Source: an uncultured Sphingomonas sp.
GTDB lineage: Bacteria > Pseudomonadota > Alphaproteobacteria > Sphingomonadales > Sphingomonadaceae
Reading direction: 5' to 3'
Length of the DNA stretch: 10,131 nucleotides
NCBI GenBank assembly: GCA_946886645.1
Contig: CAMPIY010000047.1
Span: 1-10,131, forward strand
Part shown: in pieces, positions 1 through 9,100 of the stretch
Position numbering within the stretch: position 1 is the stretch's first letter
Layout of the letters: every line of letters begins with the position of its first letter
The notes under the pieces: model-generated
What the model saw: the letters and a program-made list of their open reading frames with translations, nothing else
Told to the model about the DNA's origin: nothing
Database searches by the model: none
Made by a program: the position numbers and the translations under genes

Positions 1-479
1 CGCCCGGCGTGCCCTCCGGCGCCCGCCGCGACGGCGATAATTCCGTCCGCACCCTTCTCGATCGCTTTGCGGGCGTAACGGTCGTCGATGATGTCATGGA
101 GCGTGATGCCGCCCCAATCGTGGACGGCATGGTTCAAATCCTCGCGAGCGCCCAGCGAGGTGATGACGATCGGCACCTTCCACTTGGCGCAGGTCATCAT
201 GTCCTGTTCGAACCGGTCGTTGGAGCGATGCACGATCTGGTTGACCGCGAACGGCGCGGACGGCGCGTCGGGATGATCGCGGTCGTGGGCCGCCAGTTCC
301 TCGGTGATTTGGTGAATCCATTCGTCGAGCTGGCTCTGCGGGCGCGCGTTCAGCGCCGGGAAGCTACCGACAATTCCTGCCTTGCACTGAGCAATCACCA
401 GGTCCGGGTTGGATACAATGAACAAAGGGGCGCCGATGACGGGCAGCCGAAGTCGGTCGAAGATGGCGGGGACTGGCAT
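1..479 (-). CDS. Nitronate monooxygenase (2-nitropropane dioxygenase-like), N-terminal 159 codons; cut by window edge
   Basis: Members of this family are FMN-dependent TIM-barrel enzymes that oxidise nitronates such as propionate 3-nitronate to carbonyl compounds, probably as a cytoplasmic detoxification step. The reading frame opens at ATG 479-477 and runs uninterrupted off the left edge, so about half of a usual 320-380 residue protein is present. Visible family features are the N-terminal barrel strand with PVIGAPLF (residues 13-20), the stretch AGIVGSFPALNARP (34-47), ITSLGAR (106-112) and, at the truncated end, VAAGAGGHAG (150-159), the glycine-rich segment carrying the conserved histidine (H157) of the family. 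The start is fixed by a GGAG five bases upstream, which overlaps the stop region of the epimerase gene, so the two are likely cotranscribed and translationally coupled. Family assignment is confident; the physiological substrate cannot be told from sequence. Confidence 0.9.
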   Translation of the reverse strand, partial: MPVPAIFDRLRLPVIGAPLFIVSNPDLVIAQCKAGIVGSFPALNARPQSQLDEWIHQITEELAAHDRDHPDAPSAPFAVNQIVHRSNDRFEQDMMTCAKWKVPIVITSLGAREDLNHAVHDWGGITLHDIIDDRYARKAIEKGADGIIAVAAGAGGHAG

Positions 480-484
480 TCGCG

Positions 485-490
485 CTCCTA
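485..490 (-). promoter_or_regulatory. Shine-Dalgarno TAGGAG overlapping the upstream stop codon
   Basis: Read on the minus strand, the epimerase stop TAG (490-488) is directly continued by GAG, giving TAGGAG followed by five bases and the ATG of the nitronate monooxygenase gene. A ribosome ending the epimerase would sit on the initiation site of the next gene, which suggests translational coupling. Seen directly; the coupling is inferred. Confidence 0.65.
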
Positions 491-1489
491 ATCGATGTGG
501 TGGTACGCCTTGAACCACTCGACGAAGAGGGGAACGCCTTCGTCAATACGCGTAGTCGGCTCGAAACCATGGTCGCGCTGGATTGCGCTGATGTCGGCGA
601 ACGTATCTTTGACGTCTCCAGGCTGCATCGGCCGATAGTCGATCTCCGCCTGTCGGCCGGTTGCCTCCTCGATCAGTCTAACCATCCGCATCAAGTCCTC
701 CGAGCGGTGATTGCCGATATTATAGACGGCATGGGGCGATTTGCTTCCGCCCGCCTTCTCTTGCCCATCGTCGGCAGGAGGGCCGTCCAGGCAGGCGACG
801 ACGCCACGGACAATGTCATCGATGAAGGTAAAATCCCGCTTCATCTCGCCATTGTTGAAGATGGTGAGCGGCCGGCCCTCGTAGAGCGCCTTGGTAAATA
901 GCCACATCGCCATGTCGGGCCTGCCCCACGGCCCATAGACGGTGAAGAAGCGAAGGCCCGTCATCGGAATGCGGAAGAGGTGGGCATAGCTCTCGCCCAT
1001 CAACTCGTCGGCCTTCTTTGTCGCCGCGTAGAGCGAGATGGGATGGTCGACCCGGTCTTCGACGCGGAACGGAAGAGTATCGTTCCCGCCATAGACCGAT
1101 GAAGAGCTGGCATAGACGAAATGATCGACCTCGCGGTGGCGCGCGAGCTCTAGCATGTTGATCTGCCCCATCAGGTTTGACCGGATGTAGGCCTGCGGAT
1201 TGACCAGCGAATAGCGGACACCCGCCTGCGCGCCGAGATGGACGATGCGATCGAAACGGTGTGGTCCGGCAAAGGCCTTCAGCGCGTCATCGTCACCGAA
1301 GTCGACCTGCTCGAAGGTAAAGGCATTCCCGAAGGCGTCGCGCAGCCGCTGGATCCTGGCGCGCTTCAGTGCCGGGTCGTAATAGTCGTTGAGATTGTCG
1401 ATCCCGATGACTTCCTCTCCGCGCTGAAGAAGCGCGTGGGCTACCGATGATCCAATGAACCCGGCGGCTCCGGTAACGAGGATGGTCAT
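488..1489 (-). CDS. NAD-dependent sugar-nucleotide epimerase, probably UDP-glucuronate 4-epimerase
   Basis: This 333-residue protein is an extended short-chain dehydrogenase/reductase that most likely interconverts UDP-glucuronate and UDP-galacturonate in the cytoplasm, feeding capsule, exopolysaccharide or LPS synthesis. The Rossmann motif TGAAGFIG lies at residues 6-13, with D31 placed to bind the NAD ribose. The stretch NLNDYYDPALK (32-42) is typical of bacterial UDP-glucuronate 4-epimerases rather than GalE. The catalytic serine region SSSS is at 128-131 and the YxxxK pair is Y154/K158; RFFTVYGPWGRPDMA follows as in the family. Length is normal. The ATG at 1489 has AGGA upstream. It lies 70 nt downstream of the permease/peptidase gene and its stop is embedded in the ribosome binding site of the monooxygenase gene. 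No glycosyltransferase or polysaccharide export gene is visible here, so the pathway is not settled. Other 4-epimerase specificities remain possible. Confidence 0.88.
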   Translation of the reverse strand: MTILVTGAAGFIGSSVAHALLQRGEEVIGIDNLNDYYDPALKRARIQRLRDAFGNAFTFEQVDFGDDDALKAFAGPHRFDRIVHLGAQAGVRYSLVNPQAYIRSNLMGQINMLELARHREVDHFVYASSSSVYGGNDTLPFRVEDRVDHPISLYAATKKADELMGESYAHLFRIPMTGLRFFTVYGPWGRPDMAMWLFTKALYEGRPLTIFNNGEMKRDFTFIDDIVRGVVACLDGPPADDGQEKAGGSKSPHAVYNIGNHRSEDLMRMVRLIEEATGRQAEIDYRPMQPGDVKDTFADISAIQRDHGFEPTTRIDEGVPLFVEWFKAYHHID

Positions 1490-1516
1490 GGCGTCCTGCT
1501 AGCGAAGCCCGTGGCG

Positions 1517-1549
1517 AAGCGCGAGGCCCGAAATTCGGGACAGGCGCTT
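1517..1549. repeat. Two-part inverted repeat (possible RNA hairpin) between permease/peptidase and epimerase genes
   Basis: Outer arms AAGCGC (1517-1522) and GCGCTT (1544-1549) are perfectly complementary and flank a 13-nt palindrome CCCGAAATTCGGG (1527-1539); a 4x4 internal loop separates the two stems. An alternative outer pairing CGAGGC (1522-1527) with GCCTCG (1551-1556) is also possible. No U-tract follows on either strand, so it is not a canonical intrinsic terminator. It could attenuate transcription or protect the 3' end of the exporter mRNA from decay. Confidence 0.45.
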
Positions 1550-1559
1550 TGCCTCGAAA

Positions 1560-4500
1560 TCAGCCGGTAACCCCGATGAGATTGTCGTCGCTGTTGCGGT
1601 CGATCATGAAATTATAGGGATCGATCCCCGCGAAGGCCGGCTTGCGCTTCGACCTGATGACCACCTGCTGCTTGCCGTTGCCGACAGGACGCCGTTCCAT
1701 GCTGATCACGTCATTGCGGTCGAAGCTGCCGAGGCCCGGCCGTTCGGAGAACAGCCCCACCTCGATGGCTTCGTGAAGCGGGGCAGGGCGCTCCACGCCC
1801 TTTCCGTCGGCGTAATATTTGGCCGCTTCGACCGTGACTTTCGTCGTCCAGCTGCCGTCGGCATTTTTGGTCGCAGCCGCCTCGGTCGCCTTCAGGTCAT
1901 AGAGGGTGATCCGCTCGAACAGGTCGGTGATCAGGGCCTGCTGCTCGGCGGTCTTCGCCTCCTTGCGGAACTCGGCGATCAGGTCGAGCGTGCGCGGGTA
2001 GGGCGGGCCCGCGAACCGCCTCTTGGTCAGATAACGGGAGAGCGCGCGGTTGACCGCACCTTCGCCGATGCGTTCCTGCAGCAAATACATGACCAGCGCG
2101 CCCTTGTTGTAGTGGATATAGGGCTGGTTCTCGACGCGCATGAGGGGGACTTCCTCGATCGCGTCGCCCTTGCGGCTGCCCAGGTAATCGTCGAGCTCAT
2201 ATTTCAGGAAGCGGCGGATTTTGTCCGGCCCGAAGATTTTCTTCATCACCATCAGCGCCGAATATTGGGCCAGCGTCTCGGTCAGCATGGTCGAACCCTG
2301 CATGTCCGCGCCGACCGCCTGGTGCGCCCAATATTGGTGGCCTAATTCATGCGCGGTCACATAGGTGACGTAGTCGATCTTCTCTGGATCGCTGTTGTCG
2401 GCGGCGAAGCCGATGCTTTCCGAATAGGGCATGGTCCCGGCGAAGGCCTGCGCGAAGCTGGCATAGCCGGGGAATTCGATGATCCGCGCGTAGCCGAACT
2501 GATAGGGCCCGAAATTCGCCTGGTAATAATCGAGGCCCGCGGCCAACGCCTTGCGCATCGCCGGAACGTTCCAGCGGTGGGCAGGGTGGTAATAGATGTC
2601 CAGGTTCACGCCGCCATGCTTGCTGTGATCCACGGCATAGCGCGCCGACTGGATCGAGAAGAAGTTGTGGATGGGTGCGCGGGTGACGAAACGCGCCGTC
2701 CGTCGGCCGTCCCTCGTGATCTGCGACACCTGCTCGCCGGGCGCGATCGGCAGTTGGTCCGCGTCCGTCGTGACCGTGATGTCGGTCCTGACCCAGTCCG
2801 ACCGGATCTGGTTGAAGGCTGTCGCCTTCATATCTTCAAGCTTGGCGGGCCTGAGCTCGGCTGGGAGGCCCTGCCGCCGCCGCTCGACCCGATCCGACAA
2901 CAGGCCGATGCGGTTCATGCCGATGATCGGTGCAATGTCGAAATTGTTCACGAAGGTGCCGTTCAGCACGATGTCGGTCGCCGGGCCGCTGTTGCGGAAA
3001 CCTTGATGCCAGATTTGAGAGGCGAAGTTCAGCTCCGCCGTGGCACCCGGCGCGAGTGGGCGGTCGAAGCGGAAAATCGAATAGCCGAAGCGCTCGTCCT
3101 CGGAGACGCGACGCGCCCCGGGAATTTCCAGCTTGGAGAAGCGAACGTCGAAGTTGCCCTTTCGGACATGGACTTCCTTCAACGGCGCCCCCGTGTCGTT
3201 GCGCAGCCCGTAGCGGCCAACGACATCAATCCGGTGGTCCTTCGGATGGAGGTCGGCCGAAATGCGGACATCGGTCACGACCGGCTGCGGCGTGTTCTCA
3301 TATTTGAGATACTTCTTCTCCAGGTCAGCGGTGTAGGCCTCGACCTCGTCGCTGGTACGGTAGACGTTAAGCTGCTTGATATTGTGGTTGATGAGCAGGC
3401 CGCTCCCCACCGCGCCGGCCGCCGCGACGACCCCTACCGTGGCGGCCGTCAAGTTGAACCGCTTCCCGGCATTGCGCAGCCTCGGCGTCAGCGACGTCAC
3501 CGTGCCGCGCGGCCAGACGAGGTGGGCTGCCAGCATCAGCAGCACGCCGATGCACAGCCAGTAGAATCTTGCCCATGCCGCACCGACCCAATAGCCGCCG
3601 GTGCCGTTCATGTCGCTCAGCGGCTCGGCCGGCGTTCCTGCATAGGTGTAGAGGATGTTTACGTAGCCCAGGTTTCTGAGGAAGATGCCGGCGACGAACC
3701 ACACCAGCATCAGGCCCCAGCCCACATATTTGTTAGGGCTGACGACCTGCATGAACACGGCGAGTAGCGCGATCAGCACGGCGTCGATCGTGGCTGGGGC
3801 CAGGAACCAGGTCAGATATTGCCCGATCGAAAAATCGCTCGAATCGCGCAAAAGCTGGGTCACCGTGCCGGTTACGACGCCGGCCAGGTTGACCAGCATC
3901 AGGACGAGTACGATCGCCAGCACCTTGGGCAGCACGATCACCCAATCGGCGGTCGGTGTGGCGTCGAGGATCTCATGGAGCTTCCGGTCGCGTTCCCGCC
4001 AGACCAGTTCGCCGCCATAGAAAATCGAGATCATCAGCAGGAACAGCGGAAAGCCCTGCCGTAGCGTGTCGATCACGTTGGCGGTCAGCGGATGCGTCGA
4101 CGTTCCGTACATGATCCGGCCGGTCCACAAATCCGCGGTGGCATTGAAGACCGCCAGCAGCAGGATGACGATCAGGCCCGGGCTTTTCAGTACTTGTCCG
4201 ATTTCCATGCGGAGGCGGGTGAGAAGCTGGGCGCGAACCGTCGCGGCTCCGAATGACGGCATCGCCACGCCGCTCGCCCCCGGCACATTTTCAGCATCGG
4301 CAACTTCACGAGCTTCGGCCTTGGCGAGCTTGCGCAGTCTGCGTTTCGACGGGGCGCGCTCGGCCATCGAGAAGCGCCACAGCGTCCCGGCGAGCAAGAC
4401 AACGCCCAGCCCCAGGACGAACAGGCGGTTGATCAGCAGATTGCCTTCGAGAGGCAGGAGACGGGTGTTGAGCTCCGCCGTGGTCCAGTATCGGACCATT

Positions 4501-5153
4501 TCCTGGATCGCGGCCAGCCCAAGCAGCTCGAACTTGGCGAGGTAGGGCAACCACTCCGGCTTGTCGCCGGTAATGACCAAAGTGATGGTGTAGCCCATCA
4601 GGAAGACGAGCACCCCGATATAGCTCGCCAGCATCGACCGGAACGTCGTCGCCAGCGCCAGCAGGAAGGCGCAGCTGATGAAGAGGTTGGGGACGGCGAT
4701 GATCAGATAGTGCCAGAGGTAAGGCGCGGGTCCATTCGGCCCGACCGTCTCCGGGTCGACCCACGGCATCATGACACCGACGGCCATCCCCAACGGCACC
4801 ATGAAATATCCGGCCAGCGCGATTCCGAACCCGCCGATGAACCGGCCAAGCACGAACTCGGTCTTGGTCAACGGGGTCGCGCGGACGATCGGGCCAAAGC
4901 CGGTCGCATCGTCGCGAACGATGGCGTTGGCGACAAAGCTGGTTGTGACGAACTGATAGAATATCCCGAACAGCGCGAGCGCCATGGCGATGGCGAACGG
5001 GGCATTCTCATGAACGGCGCCCGGCGTTCCCAGGCTGACGTTGGCACTCGCGGTCAATCCGAAGCCGAACAGGAAGAAAATGATCAGCGCGACCCAGAAT
5101 ACGGGGTTACGAAGCTGGTAGCGGAATTCGAACCGCGCGACGTCGAGGATCAT
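1560..5153 (-). CDS. ABC-2 type transporter permease fused to a periplasmic M1-family aminopeptidase-like domain
   Basis: This 1197-residue protein joins two membrane modules to a metallopeptidase. Hydrophobic helices are seen at roughly 18-35, 52-78, 103-130, 148-170, 172-195 and 240-258, then, after a basic linker (about 265-285), at 323-345, 366-384, 405-432, 449-471, 476-497 and 526-547, with a thirteenth at 568-588. Arg/Lys-rich sequence before that last helix (556-565) places the C-terminal half (about 590-1197) outside the membrane. That half carries the zinc site HELGH (935-939) with a third ligand candidate E959, a SES segment (911-913) where M1 enzymes have their substrate-binding GxMEN loop, and YNKGA (1015-1019) with the likely catalytic tyrosine Y1015. 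The ATPase gene ends 14 nt upstream and GGAG (5165-5162) precedes the ATG, so the two probably form one complex. The fusion type occurs in databases as 'ABC transporter permease/M1 family aminopeptidase'; its substrate is unknown to me. Peptide export coupled to trimming, or peptidase-linked envelope sensing, are inferences. Confidence 0.9.
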   Translation of the reverse strand: MILDVARFEFRYQLRNPVFWVALIIFFLFGFGLTASANVSLGTPGAVHENAPFAIAMALALFGIFYQFVTTSFVANAIVRDDATGFGPIVRATPLTKTEFVLGRFIGGFGIALAGYFMVPLGMAVGVMMPWVDPETVGPNGPAPYLWHYLIIAVPNLFISCAFLLALATTFRSMLASYIGVLVFLMGYTITLVITGDKPEWLPYLAKFELLGLAAIQEMVRYWTTAELNTRLLPLEGNLLINRLFVLGLGVVLLAGTLWRFSMAERAPSKRRLRKLAKAEAREVADAENVPGASGVAMPSFGAATVRAQLLTRLRMEIGQVLKSPGLIVILLLAVFNATADLWTGRIMYGTSTHPLTANVIDTLRQGFPLFLLMISIFYGGELVWRERDRKLHEILDATPTADWVIVLPKVLAIVLVLMLVNLAGVVTGTVTQLLRDSSDFSIGQYLTWFLAPATIDAVLIALLAVFMQVVSPNKYVGWGLMLVWFVAGIFLRNLGYVNILYTYAGTPAEPLSDMNGTGGYWVGAAWARFYWLCIGVLLMLAAHLVWPRGTVTSLTPRLRNAGKRFNLTAATVGVVAAAGAVGSGLLINHNIKQLNVYRTSDEVEAYTADLEKKYLKYENTPQPVVTDVRISADLHPKDHRIDVVGRYGLRNDTGAPLKEVHVRKGNFDVRFSKLEIPGARRVSEDERFGYSIFRFDRPLAPGATAELNFASQIWHQGFRNSGPATDIVLNGTFVNNFDIAPIIGMNRIGLLSDRVERRRQGLPAELRPAKLEDMKATAFNQIRSDWVRTDITVTTDADQLPIAPGEQVSQITRDGRRTARFVTRAPIHNFFSIQSARYAVDHSKHGGVNLDIYYHPAHRWNVPAMRKALAAGLDYYQANFGPYQFGYARIIEFPGYASFAQAFAGTMPYSESIGFAADNSDPEKIDYVTYVTAHELGHQYWAHQAVGADMQGSTMLTETLAQYSALMVMKKIFGPDKIRRFLKYELDDYLGSRKGDAIEEVPLMRVENQPYIHYNKGALVMYLLQERIGEGAVNRALSRYLTKRRFAGPPYPRTLDLIAEFRKEAKTAEQQALITDLFERITLYDLKATEAAATKNADGSWTTKVTVEAAKYYADGKGVERPAPLHEAIEVGLFSERPGLGSFDRNDVISMERRPVGNGKQQVVIRSKRKPAFAGIDPYNFMIDRNSDDNLIGVTG

Positions 5154-5167
5154 GGGTCAGGCTCCGC

Positions 5168-6043
5168 TCAGGCCGCGCGACGAAGGTCGGCGAGCGTCGA
5201 GAAATAGACGTCCTCCAGCCCCGCTTCGACAGCATGGAACCCGGCGGGCTGCCGGTCGGCCAGGACATGGATGATCGTCTGGCCGGCGAACAGCCGGGTT
5301 GAAATGATCGTATGTTCCGACTGGTAGATTTCCAGCTCTTCGCGGCGGATGGTCTTGCTCCACACACGTCCGTGGGTTGCCGCGATGAGTTCTCTCGGGG
5401 AACCCTCAAGCTGGACCCGGCCATTGGCCAGCACGGCCATGCGCGGGCACAGGTCGGCGACGTCGTCGACGATGTGGGTCGACAGGATGACGACCACCTT
5501 TTCGCCGATATCGGCAAGCAGGTTGAGGAAGCGGTTGCGCTCCTCAGGGTCGAGGCCCGCCGTCGGTTCGTCGACGATGATCAACTCCGGATTGCCGATC
5601 AGCGCCTGGGCGATCCCGAACCGCTGCCTCATACCGCCCGAGAAGCCCGCCAGCGCCTTGTTGCGGTGCGCCCACAGGTTGGTCTGGCCGAGCAATCCTT
5701 CGACGACGGCCTTGCGCTCGCCGGATGCGGATATGCCTTTCAGCACGGCCAGATGGTCAAGCATCTGATAGGCGGAAACGCGGGGATAGACGCCGAAGTC
5801 TTGGGGCAGATAGCCGAGCCTCTTCCTCAAATCCTCGGGATTGGCCAGCACATCGATGTCGCCGAACTTGATCGTGCCTTCGGTGGGCACCTGCAGCGTC
5901 GCGATGGTCCGCATCAGGGTCGACTTGCCGGCGCCGTTAGGGCCAAGAAGGCCGTACATGCCCCGTGGAATCGACAGGCTGACATTGTCGAGCGCGCGCG
6001 TGCCGTTGCCGTAGGTGTGGCTGACCGAAACCAGTTCGAGCAT
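5168..6043 (-). CDS. ABC transporter ATP-binding protein, partner of the permease/M1 fusion
   Basis: This 291-residue cytoplasmic ATPase should energise the adjacent permease. Motifs in order, numbered from the chosen start, are Walker A GPNGAGKST (34-42), Q-loop Q81, signature FSGGM (134-138), Walker B ending in DE (158-159), D-loop GLD (163-165) and switch histidine H190, so the site looks fully competent. About 95 further residues after the core end in a VEAGLEDVYF segment as in ABC-2 exporter ATPases. I chose ATG 6043 because GGGGGA lies four bases upstream and the protein then begins MLELVSVSHTYG, the usual first strand. An upstream in-frame ATG at 6097 would place 18 odd residues across the predicted promoter and operator and is rejected. 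It is the first gene of the leftward operon. Confidence 0.93.
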   Translation of the reverse strand: MLELVSVSHTYGNGTRALDNVSLSIPRGMYGLLGPNGAGKSTLMRTIATLQVPTEGTIKFGDIDVLANPEDLRKRLGYLPQDFGVYPRVSAYQMLDHLAVLKGISASGERKAVVEGLLGQTNLWAHRNKALAGFSGGMRQRFGIAQALIGNPELIIVDEPTAGLDPEERNRFLNLLADIGEKVVVILSTHIVDDVADLCPRMAVLANGRVQLEGSPRELIAATHGRVWSKTIRREELEIYQSEHTIISTRLFAGQTIIHVLADRQPAGFHAVEAGLEDVYFSTLADLRRAA

Positions 6044-6053
6044 GAAATCCCCC

Positions 6054-6071
6054 GTGTTATTCGCATAACAC
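6054..6071. promoter_or_regulatory. Perfect 7-4-7 inverted repeat, probable operator of the ABC/M1 operon
   Basis: GTGTTAT (6054-6060), spacer TCGC, ATAACAC (6065-6071). It is AT-rich in a GC-rich background, sits eleven bases upstream of the ATPase start codon and covers the end of the predicted -10 element and the likely transcription start. This geometry suits a dimeric repressor, for example of the GntR/YtrA or PadR type that often controls ABC exporters; the regulator gene is not adjacent in this window, so its identity is unknown. Confidence 0.6.
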
Positions 6072-6097
6072 AGTAGATCGGGCGTCATCCAAGTCAA
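6070..6097 (-). promoter_or_regulatory. Candidate housekeeping promoter of the ABC/M1 operon
   Basis: On the minus strand TTGACT (6097-6092) is followed after 16 nt by TACTGT (6075-6070), a 5/6 match to the -35 and a 4/6 match to the -10 consensus of sigma-70-type promoters. Transcription would begin near 6062-6064, inside the inverted repeat, leaving a leader of about 20 nt with the strong GGGGGA ribosome binding site. Prediction by eye only. Confidence 0.45.
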
Positions 6098-6100
6098 GCA

Positions 6101-6139
6101 AGGCTTCGACGAGCGGGCGCGGCGAGGCTACGAGCGGGC
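6101..6139. repeat. Imperfect direct repeat in the acs/ABC divergent spacer
   Basis: ACGAGCGGGC occurs at 6109-6118 and again at 6130-6139, 21 bp apart start to start, which is two helical turns. Each copy is preceded by AGGCT (6101-6105 and 6125-6129), with three extra bases in the first copy. It could be a tandem activator site for acs or a simple local duplication. The rest of the 150-nt spacer holds the ABC promoter and operator; I see no convincing sigma-70 promoter for acs. Confidence 0.35.
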
Positions 6140-6193
6140 TGTGCAGGGCCGCTTTAACGGCTAAGCTAGGGCCATATCGAGGGAGAGACTTCG

Positions 6194-8130
<1,937 letters not shown>

Positions 8131-8134
<4 letters not shown>

Positions 8135-8397
8135 GCCGAAGCCCGGTTTTTCCGGAATATCGCGATCAGGATCAGGGAAAAGGCGGCCAGCCGCAGAAGA
8201 TAGATCCAGCTGCGCTCCTCGACCGGAATGTCGGTCAGCGCAACCAGCGTCTGTCCCAGGCCGAGAAGCCAGAAAGCCAGTGCGAAGGCGATGAAAAGGC
8301 TGTCATGCGTCCGTCGCCAGAAGCGGAGGAAAAAGAGGCCGGACACAAGGAAGCCGGCGGCGACCATCCCGGACATGAAGGTATAGGCAGGAATCAT
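8131..8397 (-). CDS. Small three-helix membrane protein, DUF5985-like, second copy
   Basis: This 88-residue protein has hydrophobic helices at about 5-25, 33-54 and 65-81 and a basic tail (RKNR, 82-85). It resembles proteins annotated as DUF5985; no function is known to me. Key positions are the loop RFWRRT (25-30) after helix 1, Q49 in helix 2, [10 protein letters not shown] (60-69) opening helix 3. These align with the neighbouring protein at 8399-8677, so the two are paralogues and may form a hetero-oligomer in the inner membrane. The ATG at 8397 lies one base after the stop of that gene, with GAGGAGG inside the neighbour's last codons as its ribosome binding site, so translation is coupled. 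Its stop TAG overlaps the acs stop on the opposite strand. An upstream extension to 8442 would be read inside the neighbour in another frame and is unlikely. Confidence 0.82.
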
Positions 8398-8398
8398 C

Positions 8399-8677
8399 TC
8401 AATCCTCCTCCAGGTCCCAGACGAAGCCGAACAGCAGCACACAGGTTGCGACCAGCGCCGTGATCAGCCGGGCGAAGCGAAGGTCGACGTCGATCGGCAA
8501 AAATACCAGGTCGACGACCAAAAGCAGGTTGTTGATCGCCAGGAACAGGAAGCAGATCGCGCTCCACAGCAACAGCCGCGCGCGCGTCTTGCTGTAGCTC
8601 CTGCCCAGCAGATAGGCGCAGGCGCTGCTGGTCACGAAACAGAGCAAATAGACGATCGTCGGAAACAATTCGTCCAT
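8399..8677 (-). CDS. Small three-helix membrane protein, DUF5985-like, first copy
   Basis: This 92-residue protein has three hydrophobic helices (about 5-25, 35-58, 68-87), a basic loop RSYSKTRARLL (26-36), a polar pair N49-N50 inside helix 2, D56 near its end, and an acidic C-terminus (DLEED). The pattern of basic loop with RT/KT, aromatic-rich helix 2 with an amide residue, and leucine-rich helix 3 parallels the downstream protein, so they are tandem paralogues; I recognise both as DUF5985-like, function unknown. The start is ATG 8677, whose A is also the last base of the preceding gene's TGA (a TGATG junction), with GGGGAGGGA upstream; a TTG one codon earlier is possible but unnecessary. 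The arrangement implies coordinated stoichiometry with both neighbours. Confidence 0.82.
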   Translation of the reverse strand: MDELFPTIVYLLCFVTSSACAYLLGRSYSKTRARLLLWSAICFLFLAINNLLLVVDLVFLPIDVDLRFARLITALVATCVLLFGFVWDLEED

Positions 8678-9045
8678 CAATCCCTCCCCAACCGGAACGC
8701 GTCGGCGAAAGCAGTAAGGCCTGGGCGGGACGCCGCCACGATCAATCGTCGAATCGTGTCGGGCCGCCGGGCAAACAGGGCCTCTGTTTCCTCGATCAGC
8801 TTTGCATCTTCTTCTGAAATGGGTGTGTAAAGGGCCTCGCCGGCTTCGCTCACCGTCACAAGGCCTGCGGCCACGAGCGACTCCAGCGCCTGGGACACGA
8901 CGAGCTGGCTGGAGCGCATTGCCTTGACGATCTCGTCCTGGGTCCAGGGCTTGGGGTCGCGTTTGAGCAGCAGGAGGAGTTCAAGCGACCAGACGGACCG
9001 AAAGCTTGACTGGATGAATCGTGTGACTTTTGGGCTCAGCGCCAT
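8677..9045 (-). CDS. Winged-helix-like protein, first gene of the DUF5985 trio (function unknown)
   Basis: This 122-residue protein is probably cytoplasmic. Residues about 10-76 look like a winged helix: helix with FRSVWSLELLLLL (15-27), WTQDEIVKAMRSS (34-46), a recognition-type helix SQLVVSQALESLVAAG (46-61), then a strand pair forming the wing (LVTVSEAG to ALYTPIS, 62-77). A C-terminal helical stretch (78-122) has no recognised domain. It is not a clear MarR or PadR member; it could bind DNA as a regulator of this operon or act as a protein-protein adaptor. The start is uncertain: ATG 9045 gives MALSPKVTRF, which fits a compact domain start, while ATG 9066 would add seven residues; neither has a strong ribosome binding site. 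Extension to a TTG at 9156 would run through the predicted promoter. Its stop overlaps the next start by one base, so the three genes form one operon. Confidence 0.72.
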   Translation of the reverse strand: MALSPKVTRFIQSSFRSVWSLELLLLLKRDPKPWTQDEIVKAMRSSQLVVSQALESLVAAGLVTVSEAGEALYTPISEEDAKLIEETEALFARRPDTIRRLIVAASRPGLTAFADAFRLGRD

Positions 9046-9100
9046 GCGCTTCGCTTGGGCAACCATCGAACCATGACCATAGGGTAACGGCCTTGGAGGC

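Noticed and set aside
9..491. Plus-strand open frame over the nitronate monooxygenase gene
   Set aside because: The minus-strand frame gives an unmistakable nitronate monooxygenase with a ribosome binding site; the plus frame has no family resemblance and is an antisense shadow typical of GC-rich DNA.
2349..3767. Long plus-strand open frame (472 codons) antisense to the permease/M1 gene
   Set aside because: Its product is rich in Arg, Gly, Val and His with no domain, while the opposite strand encodes a continuous, recognisable transporter-peptidase.
6044..6097. 18-residue N-terminal extension of the ABC ATPase from an ATG at 6097
   Set aside because: It spans the candidate promoter and palindrome, lacks family similarity, and the ATG at 6043 has a strong ribosome binding site.
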